Origin: Bacteroidota bacterium
GTDB lineage: Bacteria; Bacteroidota; Bacteroidia; Cytophagales; Cyclobacteriaceae
Assembly (NCBI GenBank): GCA_016178785.1
Contig: JACOSO010000096.1
Span: 124,001-188,000 of the forward strand
DNA: 64,000 bases
Reading direction: 5' to 3'
Part shown: one piece after another, positions 37,861-46,982 of the stretch
Numbering within the stretch: the first letter of the stretch is position 1
Layout: each line of letters opens with the position of its first letter
Translations under genes and position numbers: made by a program
The notes under the pieces: generated by a model
Told to the model about the DNA's origin: nothing
Seen by the model: only the letters and a program-made list of their open reading frames with translations
Databases searched by the model: none

Positions 37861-40697
37861 CAAATCTCTTTGTACGGGCAAAGTTTGCAAGTATCCTCTT
37901 TGTTTGTCTGAATGAATTTTTTATTCGGATCAAAAATCTCTTCAAGCAATTCACTCAGATGATTTTCGAATTCACTAAATAATGGTGTAGCATCATCCAA
38001 ATAGTCGCCATTCATTTTCAATCCAAAATTGAAGCTGTCATCGAATAAATTAATTCGGTTGATAAGCCCAGGGGTAATTTTTCGATTCGTTGGCGAGCCA
38101 TTGGTTTTATAAAGCAATGCGTAAAGCAAAGTCTGAAACGCTGCTTTGTTCCTTTTTCCATCACGAGAAAAAAGGGACGCTACATTTCTAAACTCTAATT
38201 CATCTTTTCCTGTTTTGTAGTCAATCACGCGCACTTGATCATCCTTGCTATCAACCCGATCGATCGTTCCGCCTAACACAGCAAAACCTGGTGCATGACT
38301 AATCTTCAAATTATAAAGCCAGCCATTCTGCTCAAGTGCTTCGATTTTAAATGGAACTTGAGCCCTGTCGAGTTCAAGAATTTGCATCGCAAACTTTTTC
38401 ACGACTTCGCGCACTACTACACGTTGTCCTTCATAAGTGACTTCCAATTTTGGATCAAGGTGATAGGTTTTGATGAAAGCTTCATCGATTAGTTTATCGA
38501 TTCGCGCGTCAAGTTTATCGAAGTCACTGGTCGTGATAATTCTATCCGATTTTGTCTCAACAATCTTTTTATAAAACTGCTCCATCACCGAATGCAACAA
38601 ATTACCCAGCACACGCGGGTCAATCTCCTCCTGTACTTTTTGTGATTCACGAATGTGAGCTACATATTGAAAATAAAATTTCAGCTGACAATCCAAATAT
38701 GTATTCAGTGCAGATGGCGACAAACCTCGCGACCGAAGATTACCTTCATTCAATTTGGCCAGTGCCCGAAGTACTTCTTCATTTTTTTCGATGTCAATCT
38801 TTGTTTGTGGGCTTGGCTGAACTGCATTATGTAACACATGTTGACTTATCGGGAGTCCGCTTTCATAAATTAATTGCTGCAAATAGCGGCTCATCTCGCC
38901 CTGACCAAGCACATCAGGTTCGGAATTATAAAACAGAAAAACGTTTTGTGCTCGTTGAAGTGATCGGTAGAACAGGTAAGCATAAATCGAACCCTGGTGC
39001 TCGGGTGTTGGCAGTCCATAAGCTTTTCGAATACTGAAGGGTATATAAGAACCTTGATGGCTGGCGGACGGAAAAATTCCTTCGTTAAGGGAAAGAACAA
39101 AAACATTTTTAAAATCAAGATTACGACTCTCCAACACACCCATCACTTGAATTCCCTTCAGCGGTTCACCTACAAATGGAATTTTTTCACCTCTGGCATA
39201 TTGTCGAAATAGGCGCAGAAAAGATTTTAATTTATTTACCCGCGATGCATCTTCCTCTTGAGTAGCTTCCCACACCACATCCAGCCTATTAAACAACTGA
39301 ATACTTCTGAAAAGATATTCTCTATCGAGATCATCGAGAGAAGGCAAGAGCGATAATTCTTGCAAAATTTCGAGAACGTAATTTGTTATCCTCTTTGCCT
39401 CAATAAATACCAACGCATGAAGCTGCACATCTGAACTAAGAAACTCCTCAGGAACCGAGACCCAATTGTGCTTCACCATCTCTTTCAATTTTGCCTGAGA
39501 AGAAGCAGGGTCGGCAGCCGTTACATAAGGGTGCAACAATACCGATTGAACGGCATTAAAATTAAAATGAGATTTTCGCACAGAAGTCTGCAGTTCTACA
39601 AGTAACTCAACGAGGTTGAATACGGGTGAACTCGCCAACGGAAAGCCCATCGTCACATTAAACTTTTCTGCAACTGGTGAAATGCTGTGAAGCACCGGCA
39701 TCAGCATCTTTTCGTCAGGAAGGATGATCACGGATTCTTCTGGAATCATTCCGTTTTTAAATTCCTGTTCAAGAATTTCGGCCATAAACTTCACTTGGCT
39801 CATCGGTTGTGCCGCACTCAACAACTTAATTTTTTTATTCTCTTTAAAGTGATTGGGTATATCGGAAGAAAAAGTATTTCCAAGAATGGAATGGAGTTTA
39901 TAGTTGCGAAAAAATGCTCCTGCCTCTTGTCGCTGGTCATTTATATAATATTGATCTGTGTCCCATCGCGCAGTGGCAATCCCTTGTTCAATCAAATATG
40001 AAATAATTTTCTCTTCCGCCTTTGTAAGTGCATTGAAACCTGCAAACCACAATTGCTTTTTTTTTGATGGTTGGTACGGCAGTTTTATTTTTCCTGCCGC
40101 TATCTCTTCCGCCACAAATCGGTGTAGGTGGCCTTCGTAAGCAAGACCATCGGCCAAAAGTTTTTCATTAAAATTTTTGTATAACGGATAAAGCTTTCGC
40201 CAAACGTCAACAAATTTTTTCTTGTTGATGGATTCATCCGAGCTAAATCCCAACCAAAAGTTTTCTAAAAATTTTCTTTGTTCATCAGTTAGATAATCTA
40301 AACCAGAATCCAATTCTTTCAAGTGACTCAGATCTGCGAATAAAATTTTTGCTTCAACCAAATAACGATCGGCTTCATCAAAATCGCGAAGCAACATTTC
40401 GCCCCACATAAAAAACTGATCGAAGGTCTCAGCCTCTGTATTCAACAATTCGCGATAGCACTGGTGTAAGCGAAAAACCAATTCCAATTTATCGGGCACG
40501 CGCAGTGAGGAGAATCCCGAAACAAAATCTTCGAATGTTAAAAGTTTAGGAGAAAAGACAGGTTTAGTTATCAGATCACCAAGGTACTTTCGAAAGTAAA
40601 GTGCTGCCCTGCGGTTAGGGAACACAACAGTAACATGCGAAAGATCAGAATGGCATTGATGAATTTCTTCAGCCAATTCATATAAAAATGCTTTCAT
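37851..40697 (-). CDS. AddB-like PD-(D/E)XK nuclease with iron-sulfur cluster motif
   Basis: A 948-residue protein. The N-terminal part has a degenerate helicase-like fold (VTVVFPNRRAALYFRKYL), as in AddB. The C-terminal nuclease domain has LSPSALNTYLDCQLKFYFQY, the GTIDRVD and VIDYKTGK catalytic motifs (Asp, then Asp-x-Lys), and the terminal CKLCPYKEIC. Together with the Cys in LDCQLKF this forms the four-cysteine 4Fe-4S staple typical of AddB. The expected role is double-strand end resection with an AddA partner, which is not in this window. Confidence 0.9.
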   Translation of the reverse strand: MKAFLYELAEEIHQCHSDLSHVTVVFPNRRAALYFRKYLGDLITKPVFSPKLLTFEDFVSGFSSLRVPDKLELVFRLHQCYRELLNTEAETFDQFFMWGEMLLRDFDEADRYLVEAKILFADLSHLKELDSGLDYLTDEQRKFLENFWLGFSSDESINKKKFVDVWRKLYPLYKNFNEKLLADGLAYEGHLHRFVAEEIAAGKIKLPYQPSKKKQLWFAGFNALTKAEEKIISYLIEQGIATARWDTDQYYINDQRQEAGAFFRNYKLHSILGNTFSSDIPNHFKENKKIKLLSAAQPMSQVKFMAEILEQEFKNGMIPEESVIILPDEKMLMPVLHSISPVAEKFNVTMGFPLASSPVFNLVELLVELQTSVRKSHFNFNAVQSVLLHPYVTAADPASSQAKLKEMVKHNWVSVPEEFLSSDVQLHALVFIEAKRITNYVLEILQELSLLPSLDDLDREYLFRSIQLFNRLDVVWEATQEEDASRVNKLKSFLRLFRQYARGEKIPFVGEPLKGIQVMGVLESRNLDFKNVFVLSLNEGIFPSASHQGSYIPFSIRKAYGLPTPEHQGSIYAYLFYRSLQRAQNVFLFYNSEPDVLGQGEMSRYLQQLIYESGLPISQHVLHNAVQPSPQTKIDIEKNEEVLRALAKLNEGNLRSRGLSPSALNTYLDCQLKFYFQYVAHIRESQKVQEEIDPRVLGNLLHSVMEQFYKKIVETKSDRIITTSDFDKLDARIDKLIDEAFIKTYHLDPKLEVTYEGQRVVVREVVKKFAMQILELDRAQVPFKIEALEQNGWLYNLKISHAPGFAVLGGTIDRVDSKDDQVRVIDYKTGKDELEFRNVASLFSRDGKRNKAAFQTLLYALLYKTNGSPTNRKITPGLINRINLFDDSFNFGLKMNGDYLDDATPLFSEFENHLSELLEEIFDPNKKFIQTNKEDTCKLCPYKEICYR

Positions 40698-40745
40698 AGT
40701 GAAAGCATAAAGATGAAGGATAAATCAAGAATCAGCAAGTGAAAT

Positions 40746-41708
40746 TCACTCCGCCAACACCGGCCTTGTTTCAATTGACTTGGCAGAGGCTTCGAGGATT
40801 TCAAAAGCACTTTCGGCCATTCGGTTTTCAGTATCGAGCGTGGGATTTATTTCCACGATTTCGTAGGCGCAGACTTTCGAGTCTTTGCAAATTTCCGCGT
40901 TCAGCACTTTAGCTTCTTCCACGGTAAGACCATTAGGTACAGGTGTACCAGTGCCCGTAGAAAAACGACTGTCAATACTATCCACATCAAAAGAAACGTA
41001 AATCAAATCGCAGTGGTCGAGCATGCTTAACGCCCGATGAGCGCTTTCGGCCGCACCTTTCTTCTTCACATCTTCCACTTCAATAAAATTGATGTTGAAT
41101 TTGTTGATCAAATAGTTTTCGGGTTTCTCCAAATCACGCACAGCAATATATACCAGGTCTTCCGGATTGATCTTGGCTCCTGGAATGCCTACATTTTTGA
41201 TTTGCTCCCAGTAGTCAAGTGTCTCGCCTCGCGGGTCATTCACTTTGCTTTCCAGATTATCTATACCGAAAGCCATCGCAAGCGGCATTCCGTGCATATT
41301 TCCCGAAGGGGTAGTAAAAGGTGTGTGCAGGTCAGCATGAGCGTCAATCCAAATTACGCCCAATCGTTTTTTAGGATACGCTTTTTTGATTCCAGCAATC
41401 GTGCCGTAAGCAGTGGAATGATCACCTGCCATGATCAATGGAAAAAAGTCATCAAAAAGCTGCTCGTACACCTCGAGGCAGACACGCTCTTCCATCACTA
41501 AAACGCCATCAATGAATTTAGCATAGGCGTGCTCGGCACCATCAAAAAGAAGCTCATTTACATTTTCAACTTCAATGGAATCGTATTTTTTAAACAAGTC
41601 CGATTTCAAATCCAGACTGGCAATTTTCATGGCCTCAACACCTAAACTCGCCCCGCGCGTACCGGCTCCAATTTCTGACTTAACTTCAATGATCTTAATC
41701 TCTTTCAT
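40746..41708 (-). CDS. rocF: Arginase
   Basis: A 320-residue ureohydrolase when started at MKEIKIIEVK. Metal and substrate motifs are GDHSTAYGTIAG, the IDAHADLHTP block followed by TTPSGNMHGMPLA, and VSFDVDSIDSRFSTGTGTPV. The TTPSGN-HG loop is the arginase version and not the agmatinase one, so arginine is the likely substrate (ornithine plus urea). The gene is divergent from the arginine decarboxylase gene across a 241-bp gap, an arrangement in which two enzymes compete for arginine. Agmatinase activity cannot be fully excluded. Confidence 0.88.
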   Translation of the reverse strand: MKEIKIIEVKSEIGAGTRGASLGVEAMKIASLDLKSDLFKKYDSIEVENVNELLFDGAEHAYAKFIDGVLVMEERVCLEVYEQLFDDFFPLIMAGDHSTAYGTIAGIKKAYPKKRLGVIWIDAHADLHTPFTTPSGNMHGMPLAMAFGIDNLESKVNDPRGETLDYWEQIKNVGIPGAKINPEDLVYIAVRDLEKPENYLINKFNINFIEVEDVKKKGAAESAHRALSMLDHCDLIYVSFDVDSIDSRFSTGTGTPVPNGLTVEEAKVLNAEICKDSKVCAYEIVEINPTLDTENRMAESAFEILEASAKSIETRPVLAE

Positions 41709-41949
41709 AACCCAATAACAATGACAATTTAACAATTAAAAATTCAGAGAACGAATGAAAAACAAGGAGGAAAAAGCAGCCAACTTAGAAGTCGGGCAAC
41801 GCGTGGGCCACAGCGAAAATCCGGAACAAAAAACAGCTGGCCATAGTTATGAATCTTTTGCAAAGATGATGATTTTATTGGAATATTGCTTCTTGATTCT
41901 TAGTGAAAAATTGAATCAAAGTCATAACTTAAAGAGCATTTAATAATCG

Positions 41950-43395
41950 ATGAAGAGCTACCGCGAACTGATTGAGCAGACATTTGAATTTCCACAACGC
42001 GAATTTAAAGTGCGTGACCACGAACTATTATTCAACGATGTGCCGATTATGGATGTGATAAAACAATATGGCACTCCGCTTCGGATTACCTACTTACCGC
42101 GTATAAGCGAAAACATTCGCTTTGCACAATCCGCATTTAACGGTGCGATGGAGCGGTTCAAATACCAGGGCTCTTACACCTATTGCTATTGCACAAAATC
42201 TTCACACTACGATTTTGTTCTTGAAGAAGCCTTGAAGAACGACATTCACATTGAAACTTCTTCCGCTTTTGATATTCCGATTGTGCGCACGCTCCATGAA
42301 CGAGGCAAAATTTCGAAGGACACTTTCATACTGTGCAATGGATTTAAGATGCCGCAGTACAAAGAATATATTACCGAATTGCTCAATGATGGTTTTAATT
42401 GCGTGCCCATACTTGACAACTTAAGTGAGATTGATCATTATGAAGCGAAGGTCACAAAACCATATCAGGTTGGCATACGCGTAGCTGCAGATGAAGAGCC
42501 AAAATTTGAATTTTATACTTCGCGCCTCGGCATTCGCTATGGCGATATCAATACTTTATATAAGGAGAAGATTCAAACGAGCAGTAAAGCTTCTTTAAAG
42601 ATGCTTCACTTTTTTATCAACACCGGAATCAAAGACACTGCATATTATTGGAGCGAACTCAGCCGTTTCATCTTCAAGTATTGTGAGATGAAAAAAATCT
42701 GCGATACTCTTGATTCAATTGATATCGGTGGCGGATTTCCTGTAAAGCAATCTCTTACGTTCCATTATGATTACAAATACATGATCGAACAGATCGTGGA
42801 AAACATCAAATGGATTTGTGAGAAGAACAATGTGCCGGTTCCCAACATCTTCACTGAATTCGGAAGCTTTACAGTGGCTGAGAGCGGAGCTGTTCTTTAT
42901 TCTATGGTTGATCAAAAACTCCAAAACGACAAAGAACTCTGGTATATGATTGATGGCTCTTTCATTACACATTTGCCGGATGTTTGGGGGCTCAATCAAA
43001 AATATATTTTATTGGCAGTTAATAAATGGGATGACCCTTTCCATAAAGTGAATATTGGCGGTCTCACTTGCGACAGTCAGGATTATTATAATAGCGAAGC
43101 GCACACAGGCGAAGTTTTTCTTCCGATGATCACCGATGAAGAAAAACTCTACATCGGATTTTTCCACACCGGGGCTTACCAGGAATCCCTGGGCGGCAAC
43201 GGAGGAATCCAGCATTGCCTGATCCCTGCACCCAAGCATGTTTTGATTGATCGAAATGAGGATGGTGAAATCTCCACCGAACTTTTCGCTCCCGAGCAAA
43301 CCAGTGAAAGCATGATGAAAATCCTTGGCTATTCAGATGAAGTAGAAGCTAAAAAACTAGCAAAAAAGACAAAAGCAAAAAGCCAGTCAGTATAA
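41950..43395 (+). CDS. speA: Arginine decarboxylase, alanine-racemase fold
   Basis: A 481-residue PLP enzyme of polyamine synthesis (arginine to agmatine). It is the short Bacteroidota form. The PLP-lysine region is YTYCYCTKSSHYDFV near residue 80, the glycine-rich phosphate-binding loop is IDIGGGFPVK near residue 260, and the C-terminal Cys/Asp site is in GLTCDSQDYY near residue 375. A strong bidirectional terminator follows. The neighbouring divergent ureohydrolase acts on the same substrate or its product. Confidence 0.92.
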   Translation: MKSYRELIEQTFEFPQREFKVRDHELLFNDVPIMDVIKQYGTPLRITYLPRISENIRFAQSAFNGAMERFKYQGSYTYCYCTKSSHYDFVLEEALKNDIHIETSSAFDIPIVRTLHERGKISKDTFILCNGFKMPQYKEYITELLNDGFNCVPILDNLSEIDHYEAKVTKPYQVGIRVAADEEPKFEFYTSRLGIRYGDINTLYKEKIQTSSKASLKMLHFFINTGIKDTAYYWSELSRFIFKYCEMKKICDTLDSIDIGGGFPVKQSLTFHYDYKYMIEQIVENIKWICEKNNVPVPNIFTEFGSFTVAESGAVLYSMVDQKLQNDKELWYMIDGSFITHLPDVWGLNQKYILLAVNKWDDPFHKVNIGGLTCDSQDYYNSEAHTGEVFLPMITDEEKLYIGFFHTGAYQESLGGNGGIQHCLIPAPKHVLIDRNEDGEISTELFAPEQTSESMMKILGYSDEVEAKKLAKKTKAKSQSV

Positions 43396-43424
43396 AAAGC
43401 GCCAGGGATGCTGGCGCTTTGAAA
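43394..43424. terminator. Bidirectional terminator between speA and the DUF4412 gene
   Basis: A perfect 10-bp stem (43396-43405 with 43411-43420) with a 5-base loop lies directly after the speA stop and 20 bp from the end of the converging DUF4412 gene. Confidence 0.88.
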
Positions 43425-43440
43425 TTTCAGAATGAAGGGA

Positions 43441-44262
43441 CTATCGCCCTAACATACCTTTGGTTTCTTTATAATCTGATGGTATGGTAAAGTCGGCAGC
43501 ATTTTGCCCACCGCGTTTTATATCCGTAACCTCCATCACCATATTTCCTTGCGGGGTTATAGACTCTATTCGTAGCGGCATTCCATCCATTCCTTCGTAA
43601 AACATCGACTGACCTTTGCCCATGCGCTGCTTGGCGAAGGCTTTCGGATCAATGTCCTTAATTTCTGTGGTGGTCCACATATTGGTGGTCAAAGTCTGAC
43701 CATGCTCGCTCATTACCGCCACGTATTTGGTACAAGTGTAACCCATCACCTTCATGGTCTCACTTGTTTTGGTAATCGTTGGTTTAGCACCTTCGGTCTT
43801 TCCAGGTTCGTTCCCCGAAGGCATGACCCAATAGGTTTTGTTTTCCCTATCCAACTTGACACTTTCATTCTTGTCCTTTAAATGAAGGAAGTCACCGGCC
43901 ATCATACCTCCATCCATCGTTACCAATGAATTTCCGTCTTTCATTCTAACAATCATTCCTTTCGGCATCATATTGCTCATCATGTCTCCTCCGCCTTGAG
44001 TCATCTTTTCCATCATGGCCTTCATCTGTGGATTATTTTCCATCATGGCCTTGAATTGCGGGTCCTTCATTTTCTCCTGGAGCTCCTTCATTTTAGCCTG
44101 CGTGGCAGGATCGTTCATTTTTTGCTGACCTTCAGCCATCTGTGCTTTCAATTTCGGGTCAGTGATTTCCATTTTCATTGACCACGCGATCGATCCTTCA
44201 AAATTTTGCGACTGCACTTGTGTTGCAACAAGGGCGAGCAATGCCATCAATAATTTCTTCAT
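43441..44262 (-). CDS. Met-rich exported protein, DUF4412 family
   Basis: A 273-residue protein when started at MKKLLMALLALVATQ, which gives a signal peptide ending near VQSQ. Residues about 20-95 form a charged helical segment very rich in Met (ENNPQMKAMMEKMTQGGGD, DMMSNMMPKGM). The C-terminal part has the DUF4412 outline (KVMGYTCTKYVA, then TTNMWTTTEIKDID). Function is unknown. Met-rich segments bind copper or silver in some periplasmic proteins, but there is no metal-homeostasis gene nearby to support that. Confidence 0.8.
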   Translation of the reverse strand: MKKLLMALLALVATQVQSQNFEGSIAWSMKMEITDPKLKAQMAEGQQKMNDPATQAKMKELQEKMKDPQFKAMMENNPQMKAMMEKMTQGGGDMMSNMMPKGMIVRMKDGNSLVTMDGGMMAGDFLHLKDKNESVKLDRENKTYWVMPSGNEPGKTEGAKPTITKTSETMKVMGYTCTKYVAVMSEHGQTLTTNMWTTTEIKDIDPKAFAKQRMGKGQSMFYEGMDGMPLRIESITPQGNMVMEVTDIKRGGQNAADFTIPSDYKETKGMLGR

Positions 44263-44335
44263 AAGGGTTTTGGTTTGAATAATAAAGTTAGATAAAGAAA
44301 TTTTCATTGCAAGGATTATGCCATCGGCTAAACAT

Positions 44336-44432
44336 CTGATTTTAGTGAACCGTTAACGGTTATTCGTTATTGGTTAAATCGTGATTTCAATGCATTAACC
44401 ATCAACTTTTAACGATTAACGATTAACTTGAC
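44336..44432. repeat. Intergenic repeat, gttaacg/ttattcg class
   Basis: The gap contains gttaacggttattcgttat, then ggttaaatc and the direct copies aacgattaacgattaac. Related words occur between glpD and glpK (520-615). Confidence 0.55.
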
Positions 44433-44436
44433 CCCG

Positions 44437-45228
44437 ATGCATTTCAAAATCACCAGCACGCAAAACCCGAAAGTCAAAAGTCTGATGGCTCTGGAAAAGC
44501 CACGCGAGCGGAGGAAACAACAGCTTTTTATCATTGAAGGCGAAAGAGAAATTCGATTGGCGGCTGAAGCTGGATACAAAATCGGGAATATTTTTTTCTG
44601 CGATGAGATTATTGATGTTGATCAGATTCCAAAAGTACTCAGAGAGGACAAGCTGATAGTGCCTGTATCGAAAGATGTTTTTGAAAAGATAGCTGTCCGC
44701 GAAAATTCGGGTGGTATGATCGCTGTAGCCGAACAAAAACCTCATTTGCTTACACAGATCAAATTGAAAAAAAATCCACTGGTTCTCGTACTGGAATCAG
44801 TTGAAAAGCCCGGCAATCTCGGAGCGATTCTTCGCACGGCCGATGCAGCAGGGGTGGATGCAGTGATCATCTGCGACCCCCAAACGGATTTTTACAATCC
44901 AAATGTGATCCGTTCAAGCGTTGGCTGCGTGTTTACCAATCAACTTGCGGCCGTTTCATCTGATGAAGCGATTGCCTGGCTCAAAAAAAATCATATCAAA
45001 ATTTTCTGCACTTCCCTTCAGGCGTCAAAGCCTTATCATCAAATCGATTTCACTCAACCTTGCGCCATTGTTATGGGAACTGAGGCCTCCGGTCTTTCCG
45101 ATGTCTGGATAAAAAATTCGGACTCTAACATTATTATTCCGATGCAAGGAAAAATAGATAGCATGAATGTTTCAAATGCAGCTGCTGTTGTTGTGTTTGA
45201 AGTGTTGAGACAGAGGGGATTTAGATGA
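44437..45228 (+). CDS. TrmH/SpoU-family RNA 2'-O-methyltransferase
   Basis: A 263-residue SPOUT methyltransferase when started at the ATG (44437); a TTG three codons earlier is the alternative. It has an N-terminal substrate-binding domain (KITSTQNPKVKSLMALEKPR, FIIEGEREI), then the trefoil-knot motifs NLGAILRTADAAG, GTEASGLSDVW and IPMQGKIDSMNVSNAAA. The family modifies 23S rRNA or tRNA ribose; the resemblance is closest to RlmB-like rRNA enzymes. It lies 14 bp before a GNAT gene. Confidence 0.9.
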   Translation: MHFKITSTQNPKVKSLMALEKPRERRKQQLFIIEGEREIRLAAEAGYKIGNIFFCDEIIDVDQIPKVLREDKLIVPVSKDVFEKIAVRENSGGMIAVAEQKPHLLTQIKLKKNPLVLVLESVEKPGNLGAILRTADAAGVDAVIICDPQTDFYNPNVIRSSVGCVFTNQLAAVSSDEAIAWLKKNHIKIFCTSLQASKPYHQIDFTQPCAIVMGTEASGLSDVWIKNSDSNIIIPMQGKIDSMNVSNAAAVVVFEVLRQRGFR

Positions 45229-45242
45229 AATAACTTGGATCT

Positions 45243-45707
45243 ATGAACGAGGTAATTGTAAGAAAGGCAACAGTAAATGATTTAGAAATACTTCGTCAAT
45301 TTGAACAGGGAGTTGTTAAAACCGAGCGCCCCTTTGACATCACATTGGCAAGTGGCTTGATTCATTACTATGACCTGGAAGAATTGCTCAACTCCCCGCA
45401 TGCCGAACTAGTGGTTGCCGAGCTGGATAAAAAAATTATTGGGTCAGGTTATGCACGCATCGAAAAATCAAAAGAGTATTTAGCACATCGCCACCACGTC
45501 TATTTCGGGTTCATGTACGTTTTACCTGAACATCGCGGACAAGGAGTGAACAAAAAAATAATAGACTTTCTCAAGGGCTGGGCAAAAAACAAAAACATAG
45601 ACGAACTGCGTCTTGAAGTCTATTCACAAAACACAGCAGCTATTCGCGCCTATGAAAAGCTTGGATTTAGTCAGCATATGATAGAAATGAGAATGAAGCT
45701 TGACTAG
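45243..45707 (+). CDS. GNAT-family N-acetyltransferase
   Basis: A 154-residue acetyltransferase. Acetyl-CoA motif A is YVLPEHRGQGVNKKII and motif B is SQNTAAIRAYEKLGF, at the expected places. It starts 14 bp after the rRNA methyltransferase gene and is likely cotranscribed. The substrate cannot be named from sequence. Confidence 0.9.
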   Translation: MNEVIVRKATVNDLEILRQFEQGVVKTERPFDITLASGLIHYYDLEELLNSPHAELVVAELDKKIIGSGYARIEKSKEYLAHRHHVYFGFMYVLPEHRGQGVNKKIIDFLKGWAKNKNIDELRLEVYSQNTAAIRAYEKLGFSQHMIEMRMKLD

Positions 45708-45717
45708 TCTCAGCGTA

Positions 45718-46716
45718 TCAATTAAGTTTCTTCATCTTCAATTTCTCGATCGCAAATTTCTCACAGGCAGCTTCTACAGCGGGAACATCCTTCGAGGCGA
45801 GGCGCGAACCAATTCTATGGGTTGCAGCGTTTGGAATGGCGATCATGTCTTTTAGGCCATCCGGAGTACCGAGTTGCTTGTTCATCTCTATCATCGCGCT
45901 CACTTTTACTGTCGGATCCTGCTCTTGCTCATTCTTGTAGTAATAAAGTGTCAGGCTCGGACATTTAACTTTCTGAAATGTCTCCGAATTCATTTTTTCC
46001 TCAAGCAACTCCTCAAGTTGTGATACCGCCTCAAGTCGATATGAACTATACCAATATTTATCAACCGCAGAGTCCGGTTTGGACATGGTAGATTTTCCAC
46101 CGACTACCATTCGGGCAATCTGCAATCCCCACGGATTATTGGCTAACCATGCATTGGGATTATTAATAGCAATGTTGGGCGACATATTCATCAGCGCGTA
46201 AACGTCATTTGGGTTTTGTGCAGCCAAAATCAAAGCCATCGTTCCGCCAGTAGACGTGCTCATCAAAATCACCTTCTCTCCTATCGCCTTGCCAATGGCC
46301 AATGCCTCTTTGCTGCTTGCCCACCACCGATCAGGAGTGAAATTGATCATTTGATCCACCGTATCAATGCCATGGTCAGCCATACGCGTGAGATAAAGAT
46401 TGCATCCAAATTTCTTTGCGAAATTTTCGTGTACTGGATCCCCCTCCTCCTGACTCGCGGAAAATCCATGAATATAAACTATAGCGTATTCTGTTTTCCT
46501 TTTAGAACTGTCTGCCCAAACAATGCGCGCTTCATTATCGGGTTTGAGTTTGTGTTTGCTCTCTTGGGAAGAAATATATTTTTCCAACTCATCTGCAGTT
46601 TGAGGAACAGATGGCATGGCGAGATCAAACTTTGGCTGATCCGGCTCAGGGCCAAGAAAATAAATTCCAAAAAGCAGAACGATGGGAAATGAAATGAAAA
46701 TGAGTTTGCGTTTCAT
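45718..46716 (-). CDS. Membrane-anchored alpha/beta hydrolase
   Basis: A 332-residue protein with an N-terminal hydrophobic segment (LIFISFPIVLLFGIYFLG) that acts as signal anchor. The hydrolase core shows the oxyanion region VYIHGFSAS, a nucleophile elbow reading STSTGG in place of the usual GxSxG, and a C-terminal His in ATHRIGS. The first Gly of the elbow is therefore replaced by Ser. Substrate unknown; the fold covers esterases, lipases and peptidases. It is transcribed alone. Confidence 0.83.
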   Translation of the reverse strand: MKRKLIFISFPIVLLFGIYFLGPEPDQPKFDLAMPSVPQTADELEKYISSQESKHKLKPDNEARIVWADSSKRKTEYAIVYIHGFSASQEEGDPVHENFAKKFGCNLYLTRMADHGIDTVDQMINFTPDRWWASSKEALAIGKAIGEKVILMSTSTGGTMALILAAQNPNDVYALMNMSPNIAINNPNAWLANNPWGLQIARMVVGGKSTMSKPDSAVDKYWYSSYRLEAVSQLEELLEEKMNSETFQKVKCPSLTLYYYKNEQEQDPTVKVSAMIEMNKQLGTPDGLKDMIAIPNAATHRIGSRLASKDVPAVEAACEKFAIEKLKMKKLN

Positions 46717-46781
46717 GGAGATCGGGAATTGTGATTTACAAATTACGATTTTGTTTTATGGAAACAATCGTGCGCTAATCT

Positions 46782-46959
46782 GGGTACGACAGTTTCGCAG
46801 ACCAAATCACTTCGCCCAGAGTTACCTCACCCCGGACAGATCATCTGTTAACGCAGTGTTTAGCCGCCCCTCTCCGTATGGAGAGCATTGATAAATTGTG
46901 CTAACAGGCAAATTCAATTGGGGTGAAGTGAACATATTGCGCAAAACTGTCGTACACCC
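46782..46959. repeat. MITE-like inverted-repeat element
   Basis: The ends are inverted copies: gtacgacagttt at 46784-46795 and aaactgtcgtac at 46944-46955. The similarity continues inward over about 37 bp (tcacttcgccca on the left, tcacttcacccca as the reverse complement on the right). The interior carries ttacctcaccccgg and ctctccgtatggagag, parts of the REP-like family also seen at 5360 and 56733. No open reading frame fits inside. It occupies most of the gap between the hydrolase and porin genes. Confidence 0.65.
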
Positions 46960-46982
46960 CTAAATCCGATGAGAAAGAAAAA

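Noticed and set aside
41755-41943. 62-codon open frame between arginase and speA
   Set aside because: It has no recognisable motif, atypical composition, and sits in a divergent promoter gap; chance is more likely.
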